Virus record (IMG/VR): IMGVR_UViG_3300033149_006677
Span: 1 to 59,819 of that record
Length of the DNA stretch: 59,819 bases
Strand: one strand, 5' to 3'
Source of the DNA: a virus
The notes beneath the pieces are model-generated. The model ran no database searches. It was not told the origin of the DNA and worked only from the letters and a program-made list of their open reading frames with translations. The translations under genes were made by a program, and so were the position numbers. This document shows positions 55,627-59,819 of this stretch, piece after piece. Each line of letters starts with the position of its first letter. Positions within the stretch are counted from its first letter, which is position 1.

Positions 55627-55967
55627 TCCATGCCTCCTCTTTTGACATTTGTTGCTCCGAGACCATCTGCGCAGCGCGGTAGGTTCTCATCGTAGACCTC
55701 CAGCGCATGTCGTGCTAGCTGGTACCAATCGACGCGCCCTAGCGCACGATTGGTCAGGTCAGTGACAATGCCGCTGTCTTCGGGAATTTGGCTGATCAGG
55801 TCAAAAACCCAATCCTCGACGAAATTGCAGATGCTGTCGGCAAGCGTAAACTCATCGAGTTTCTGCCCCTCATTCTCCATCTCTTGCAGCATCTCTTGGA
55901 TACATTCCTCAATCCAGAGGTTAAGCGCCCATGTCTCTTTGTTGGCCCATCCCAGAAACTTTTCCAT
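55623..55967 (-). CDS. Hypothetical protein with NKETWxLNLW motif, 114 aa
   Basis: Opens with GWANKETWALNLWIEE, a conserved start of a family of small phage and plasmid proteins of unknown function (often annotated as DUF7249). Helical, acidic. AAAGGAGC site. Overlaps the next gene by 4 bases. Confidence 0.65.
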   Translation of the reverse strand: MEKFLGWANKETWALNLWIEECIQEMLQEMENEGQKLDEFTLADSICNFVEDWVFDLISQIPEDSGIVTDLTNRALGRVDWYQLARHALEVYDENLPRCADGLGATNVKRGGME

Positions 55968-55979
55968 TTTGCTCCTTTC

Positions 55980-56231
55980 TCATCTGAAACTAGGTATGTA
56001 CCAATCGTCGGCGGGGATACCATCTGCCAAGTTTTCGTATTCCCACCGACGTAGGATGCGTGTAAGGCTTGAACATGCTTTCCAGCGTTTCTTTGGATCT
56101 TTTGTTCTCTGGATGACCCGAAGGTCATCCAGAGCGCAGCGCAATTGCGTTTTTCTGAGATGAAGCGCGATAGCTTCATCTCGAAGGTACTTTGCCAATT
56201 CTCGGACAGTCATCACGTAGTCACAATCCAT
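55980..56231 (-). CDS. Hypothetical basic helical protein, 83 aa
   Basis: GGAGG upstream of ATG 56229-56231. Basic helical protein (TVRELAKYLRDEAIALHLRK). The same AGAAAGGAGCAAxATG start box recurs before 55967, 56524 and 57108 in this cluster. Not recognised. Confidence 0.6.
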   Translation of the reverse strand: MDCDYVMTVRELAKYLRDEAIALHLRKTQLRCALDDLRVIQRTKDPKKRWKACSSLTRILRRWEYENLADGIPADDWYIPSFR

Positions 56232-56524
56232 CGCTCGTCCTCCTTCTCATGCTCGTCGTAGTAATTGAGAAGGGCCCTTATGCATGCCAAGCGGCTTCTG
56301 AATGGCCCTATCTCAATTCCCTCCCAGGCATCACCATTTTCATCGACGCCATGCAGGAACCCTCGCCATCCGCCACGTGAGTAGTAGACAGATGCTCGTA
56401 TCCCCGCTTGGAATGACGTACCGTCGCGATGCTGTATCGGCATGTCGCAGGGCTGTATGGGGACATCATCTGACAGCGTAAATGTCTCGACACGATACCA
56501 ATACCATTCGCTTTCTCCTGGCAT
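56213..56524 (-). CDS. Paralogue family C protein, 103 aa
   Basis: Related to the protein at 59202-59474: VETFTLS, FQAGIRASVYY, GWRGFLHGV and IGPFRSR...IRAL(L)xxxDE align. Beta-rich N-terminal half, helical end. Strong AAGGAGC site. Function unknown. Confidence 0.68.
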   Translation of the reverse strand: MPGESEWYWYRVETFTLSDDVPIQPCDMPIQHRDGTSFQAGIRASVYYSRGGWRGFLHGVDENGDAWEGIEIGPFRSRLACIRALLNYYDEHEKEDERWIVTT

Positions 56525-56536
56525 CTTGCTCCTTTC

Positions 56537-56803
56537 TTAGATTAGCCCCAAGATCAATGGCCAAGCCGGATAGCCATGTGGGCAATGGCCATCCGGTTCT
56601 ACCCAGCATCCGTCCGGCGTTTCGCAAACGCCATCCATCATTTGCTCCACCATGTCGTCGAAGCTCGGGACATCATGGAGCTCCCAGAACCCATTGTGTT
56701 TCTCTGCTAGATGGTCCCTCTTCTCTTTGGGGATAGATGCCTTGTAGGCTCTACCATCTAGCAGGCCGTCGGAAGAGATGTGGAAAAACACGTATGCTTT
56801 CAC
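56537..56803 (-). CDS. Hypothetical protein, 88 aa
   Basis: The GTG at 56801-56803 overlaps the previous TGA and has AGGGGG at good spacing, so it is preferred over an upstream ATG inside the neighbour. Cys/His-rich end (DGCWVEPDGHCPHG). Not recognised. Confidence 0.6.
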   Translation of the reverse strand: MKAYVFFHISSDGLLDGRAYKASIPKEKRDHLAEKHNGFWELHDVPSFDDMVEQMMDGVCETPDGCWVEPDGHCPHGYPAWPLILGLI

Positions 56804-57108
56804 AATGCTACCCCCTTGTGGATCATGACGTAGGTCCATGGCCAGTTTACGGACATGGCCCACTCATAGAATTTAGCACTAGCGTAGGCTAATGCTACCG
56901 ACAATTTGACATTGTCGCGCTCAAGTATCGCAGATGCTATCTTGAGGGCGACATCAGCAGCGCGAGGATCAAACTCGTAGAACGATGCGATAGCGCTGAA
57001 AGCATCGCTAACTGCGCTATCGTCCTCGAGATTGTGCATAGCCTCTGTAATCTTGTCACAGACACTCATGGCTTCCTCGCTGTACAGGATCATCGCTTTT
57101 CTGTTCAT
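56800..57108 (-). CDS. Paralogue family D protein, 102 aa
   Basis: Start at ATG 57106-57108 with AAAGGAGC upstream. Helical, related to the next gene upstream (57120-57383): AFSAIASFYEFDPRAADVAL and CAFCSVASFYCYEHSALGIA align. Tandem duplicate of unknown function. Confidence 0.65.
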   Translation of the reverse strand: MNRKAMILYSEEAMSVCDKITEAMHNLEDDSAVSDAFSAIASFYEFDPRAADVALKIASAILERDNVKLSVALAYASAKFYEWAMSVNWPWTYVMIHKGVAL

Positions 57109-57119
57109 TTTGCTCCTTT

Positions 57120-57383
57120 CTAGACAATGGTCCACTCTAGGAAACATTCTTTGGCTTGCTGGAGTGCATCCTCCAGCAAGCCTCGATCGCCCTTCCGTAT
57201 GGCATCGGCTATCTTCAGCGCGATGCCGAGTGCGGAATGCTCGTAGCAATAGAAAGATGCTACAGAGCAGAAAGCACAATCCACGAAAGCGTGATTGTCG
57301 CTGTGCGCGATTGCTTGCTCGATATCATCGAGAGCAACCGCTGCATCCCGAAAATAGTTCAGCCAATTCTTTTGTTCAGCCAT
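57120..57383 (-). CDS. Paralogue family D protein, 87 aa
   Basis: Second member of the tandem pair with 56800-57108; shares LKIADAI, SVASFY and a terminal FLEW. AAAGGAG site. Overlaps the upstream gene by 8 bases. Confidence 0.65.
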   Translation of the reverse strand: MAEQKNWLNYFRDAAVALDDIEQAIAHSDNHAFVDCAFCSVASFYCYEHSALGIALKIADAIRKGDRGLLEDALQQAKECFLEWTIV

Positions 57384-58113
57384 GGTTTATCTCCTTTGCA
57401 ATTTCTGTTTTGATAAGGATTGGCTTACACTTGAATGAGTGTGCCAACGCATTTGCAAGGCTCGTCTCATGGCCAGGCCAGACGTATAGCAGATGCTCCG
57501 AGGGCGCACAGATGACACGAGGACAATTAGGAATGGTTACGTATTCTCCTTGGATGCGAATATCGGGGTACCACTTCTTTAATTCCTCAAAGCTCAAGAT
57601 GAATTCTGAGGAGAGAATGGTGTCGACAGCGCAGATCTTTTTTGCGAAGCAAACCATTTCGTACTCGCTGACATCAAACGCCCAAGCCAATGACTGATAC
57701 TCATTGGCAAGCTCAAGCGAATGCTCTGCCAGGAGTCGAATGGCCCGCTCGGAGCATTCGAGAGTGCCGAACGATGCCTTGTCGACGCCAATTATGTCGT
57801 CGCCGATGGCTCGCGCAGCGTCTCGGCAGATTGGCAAGCCAAGCGGATCTGCCTTGGTTCCTACCCATGCTTCAAAGACTGGTGCTAATCGGTACACACA
57901 CCAGACATCATCATCTGGTGAGCGCGTCCAAATGGCAGCCAGTCGAGCTTCTGCATTGTACCCGACGACTGATCGGTGCAGCCAAGCACGATCTTCTAGC
58001 TCGTCTACATTAGTCTCTTTGGGATGATGCAGAAGCCTCTTGGTGACAAATTCGCCATAGGTGCGGTACATCGCACTACCGAACCGTGGATTGCGGACCT
58101 TGTAGCATTGCAT
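57376..58113 (-). CDS. Paralogue family E protein, 245 aa
   Basis: Related along its whole length to the gene at 58177-58911: both open MQ(C/W)Y(K/R)V, share a RxAPxxxAWV block, GDDIIGVD / GGHVVGID, a WAFD / WVWE helix, PSEHLL / PDEHRL and FKCKPILIK / FGMKPVLLV near the end. Function unknown. GGAGG site upstream. Confidence 0.7.
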   Translation of the reverse strand: MQCYKVRNPRFGSAMYRTYGEFVTKRLLHHPKETNVDELEDRAWLHRSVVGYNAEARLAAIWTRSPDDDVWCVYRLAPVFEAWVGTKADPLGLPICRDAARAIGDDIIGVDKASFGTLECSERAIRLLAEHSLELANEYQSLAWAFDVSEYEMVCFAKKICAVDTILSSEFILSFEELKKWYPDIRIQGEYVTIPNCPRVICAPSEHLLYVWPGHETSLANALAHSFKCKPILIKTEIAKEINHG

Positions 58114-58176
58114 AGTGTACCTCCAAGATTGTTGCTAGAGGGAATGAGCGATAAGCGCCCATTCCCCAGGGCGGAC

Positions 58177-58911
58177 TCATTTGACAACGAGCAGAACAGG
58201 CTTCATGCCGAACTGCTCTGTGATGAGGTCACGCAGATTGCGTGACTCGTGAGCATGAAGCTCAAGCCTGTGCTCATCTGGCGTGTAGACAATTCGTCTA
58301 TATGAGCATGTCGTATAGACGTATGAATTGTCTTCACGGACTAGCTCAGCGAATGGGTAGCCAGGCCGAATGTATCGGTCCTCGTCCATCCACTTTGCTA
58401 ATTCCTCCAAGGTCTCTACATTCTTCGTTCCTTCTGGATTGTGGAGAAGAAACTTGAACAATGCTAGAACTTTGTCGTCATCTACTAGCCCTTCCCATAC
58501 CCATGCTGTATGGGAGAGGGTGATGGCCGCGACAAGAATGTCATGAGCTAGACGCTTGCGAGCATTCTCACCTTTCTTGGCATTGGTGTAGACAGGCTCA
58601 TCTATACCAACCACATGCCCGCCAAGCTGCCATGCGGCGAACTTGGCGACCATTGAGTTTGCCGCCAGCACCCATGCGTCTAGCATAGGTGCAATGCGGA
58701 GGGCGGCACGAATTGGAGTACCGTCAACATCTACGGAGAATAGTGCAATGCCAGCCTTCCAGTCGTAGCGGACATCATCTACCAGGACTCTTAGAATGTC
58801 GTCGTCCTGGTAGTCCGAGGCGAACCATTGGAGTCGCCTCGCCATTGTCTTCCCTACGAGATGACGCATAGCCATCTCGTAGCGGAAACCATCTACCCGA
58901 TACCACTGCAT
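58177..58911 (-). CDS. Paralogue family E protein, 244 aa
   Basis: See 57376-58113, its tandem paralogue. GGAGGTG upstream of ATG 58909-58911. Between the two genes lies a nested hairpin (GGGAATG/CATTCCC, about 58139-58166). Not recognised. Confidence 0.7.
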   Translation of the reverse strand: MQWYRVDGFRYEMAMRHLVGKTMARRLQWFASDYQDDDILRVLVDDVRYDWKAGIALFSVDVDGTPIRAALRIAPMLDAWVLAANSMVAKFAAWQLGGHVVGIDEPVYTNAKKGENARKRLAHDILVAAITLSHTAWVWEGLVDDDKVLALFKFLLHNPEGTKNVETLEELAKWMDEDRYIRPGYPFAELVREDNSYVYTTCSYRRIVYTPDEHRLELHAHESRNLRDLITEQFGMKPVLLVVK

Positions 58912-58912
58912 G

Positions 58913-59098
58913 TCACACCTCCCGTGGACATTGTGACCAAGAGCACCATGGCCTTCTCTTGGTCATTAGAATATAAAAACAATCCGCAGTCCACGGCGCC
59001 ACATGAGCACCAAGACTGCGGATGCCATAGCCAGCCACAGAGACATCGTTGTCTCTCGTTATCATTATTCTTTTTTCTGAAATGTCGTGGGAGCTCAT
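58913..59098 (-). CDS. Possible small protein, 61 aa
   Basis: ATG 59096-59098 follows GGGAGG with 4-base spacing. Ends 1 base before the next gene. Composition is plausible but not convincing (CSWSQCPREV end). The region could also be just tRNA trailer. Confidence 0.4.
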   Translation of the reverse strand: MSSHDISEKRIMITRDNDVSVAGYGIRSLGAHVAPWTADCFYILMTKRRPWCSWSQCPREV

Positions 59099-59120
59099 AA
59101 TGCCTCCCAGAGAGTTATCA

Positions 59121-59193
59121 TGTCGCCAGCGGGACTCGAACCCGCATTCTGGCCTTGAAAGGGCCATGTCCTATCCAGTTAGACGATGGCGAC
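59121..59193 (-). tRNA. tRNA-Glu(UUC)
   Basis: 73-nt cloverleaf on the minus strand: acceptor GTCGCCA/TGGCGAC, D arm GTCT...GGAC, anticodon stem TGGCC/GGCCA with loop CTTTCAA (anticodon TTC), T arm GCGGG-TTCGAGT-CCCGC, discriminator A. CCA is not encoded. It lies between leftward genes and would be co-transcribed. The only tRNA seen. Confidence 0.95.
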
Positions 59194-59201
59194 GGCAGAG
59201 C

Positions 59202-59474
59202 TCATTTCTCTATATCATACATGTCGCATATTTCATCTAATCGCTTTAGTGCAGCCATGATAGCAGTTGGACGATTGGGAAACGGACCCATGATGCTATC
59301 GTGCCAATGGCCGTAGTCGATAACACCATGGAGAAGGACCTTCCAGCCATCCCTTTCACACCAGACAGTTGCTTGAATGCCTGGCTGACAGACCATGCCA
59401 AGCACTTCGGAGAAATGCATAGCTGGCCCTTGGGATGTGAGCGTGAAGACCTCAATTCCGACTCTGGGGTTCAT
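59202..59474 (-). CDS. Paralogue family C protein, 90 aa
   Basis: Start at ATG 59472-59474 with AGGAGG upstream. Related to the protein at 56213-56524 (VEVFTLT, GIQATVWC, GWKVLLHGV, MGPFPNRP). First gene of the leftward cluster after the join. Function unknown. Confidence 0.68.
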   Translation of the reverse strand: MNPRVGIEVFTLTSQGPAMHFSEVLGMVCQPGIQATVWCERDGWKVLLHGVIDYGHWHDSIMGPFPNRPTAIMAALKRLDEICDMYDIEK

Positions 59475-59705
59475 GTTGCCTCCTGTAGTAAATTGCAAAA
59501 GCTCTAAGCTCATCGAGCTTTTGTCACATGCTGTAGCTCTGAGCATTCGGGATGTGGGATGCGACACAGGATAGTAAATGCTCAAAGCTCTCCAGGAATG
59601 CCGCTTTTCCCCCATGAGGCTCTATCCCAGAATGCCCCAGGATGAGCCTCATGGATAGGAATGGGGGAACATGAAGCTGGGGCGCCTCATCCGTTATGTC
59701 AAGTT
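59475..59705. promoter_or_regulatory. Non-coding region with inverted repeats before the terminal repeat
   Basis: No convincing ORF. An 8-bp inverted repeat AAAAGCTC/GAGCTTTT lies near 59491-59516 and an 11-bp perfect one CCATGAGGCTC/GAGCCTCATGG near 59618-59661. TTGACATAA on the minus strand ends at 59694. Together with bases 1-143 this is the upstream region of the leftward cluster. Confidence 0.5.
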
Positions 59706-59819
59706 ACATTATGTCAACTGAACATATGTTCTATAGAACAGGCGTTCTATTGACATAATAGTGGAACAAATGTTCTATTGACATAACGCATTCGAACATA
59801 TGTTCTAAATGGCCCTAGC
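59706..59819. repeat. Terminal direct repeat, right copy
   Basis: Identical to 1-114. Carries the first four GAAC-N4-GTTC boxes. Confidence 0.9.

Overview
The window looks like one complete phage genome of about 59.7 kb in a circularly closed or terminally redundant assembly. Bases 1-114 are repeated exactly at 59706-59819, and gene clusters and operons run across that join. Head genes of the SPP1/HK97 type, a 1,291-residue tape measure protein and a tail-assembly chaperone with a programmed frameshift indicate a long, non-contractile tail (siphovirus-like). I found no integrase and no convincing CI-type repressor. Strong TTGACA-17 bp-TATAxT promoters and AGGAGG ribosome binding sites show a bacterial host with an ordinary housekeeping sigma factor. 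A cluster of GAAC-N4-GTTC palindromes resembles the LexA boxes of Bacillus, Actinobacteria and Chloroflexota; the host cannot be named more closely from sequence alone.

Layout. 0.2-4.3 kb: leftward small genes, the last group driven by a strong promoter at 4321-4349. 4.5-12.8 kb: rightward packaging and head genes (terminase, portal, MuF-like protein, scaffold, major capsid protein, decoration and lectin-like proteins). 13.0-19.7 kb: an inserted glycan cassette (sugar epimerase, glycoside hydrolase, two radical SAM enzymes, PGRP-type amidase, two GT4 glycosyltransferases). 19.7-31.9 kb: neck, tail, tail-tip, phosphoesterase and holin genes, closed by a terminator. 32.0-33.2 kb: three small DNA-binding proteins under their own promoter.

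33.2-35.4 kb, leftward: a Ro60 (TROVE + vWA) protein and, just downstream, two tandem small RNAs with their own promoters that carry the Y-RNA signature. This is the most interesting part of the window. 35.4-42.9 kb, rightward: replication and recombination genes (structured leader, primase, replisome organiser with a possible internal origin, DnaB-like helicase, ERF annealing protein, DnaN-like sliding clamp, SSB, VRR nuclease, HNH). 43.2-52.1 kb: accessory genes including a deoxyribosyltransferase-like protein, duplicated DUF488 genes, a DUF5131 protein, three Dam-type methylase genes (the middle one lacking its catalytic motif) and a lysozyme-like protein. 52.1-59.5 kb: about eighteen leftward small genes, an Rnl1-like RNA ligase and a tRNA-Glu.

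How it fits together: the leftward clusters at both ends are one continuous transcription domain on the circle, interrupted by the palindrome array; they probably hold early host-takeover genes. Ro60, Y-like RNAs, an RNA ligase and a tRNA suggest that the phage manages RNA quality or RNA repair during infection. The phage supplies its own primase, helicase, clamp and SSB but no DNA polymerase, so it probably recruits the host polymerase. Many small genes occur as diverged paralogous pairs, which indicates repeated gene duplication in the accessory regions. Short genes below 60 codons, most with a single membrane segment, are listed where a ribosome binding site or start/stop overlap supports them.
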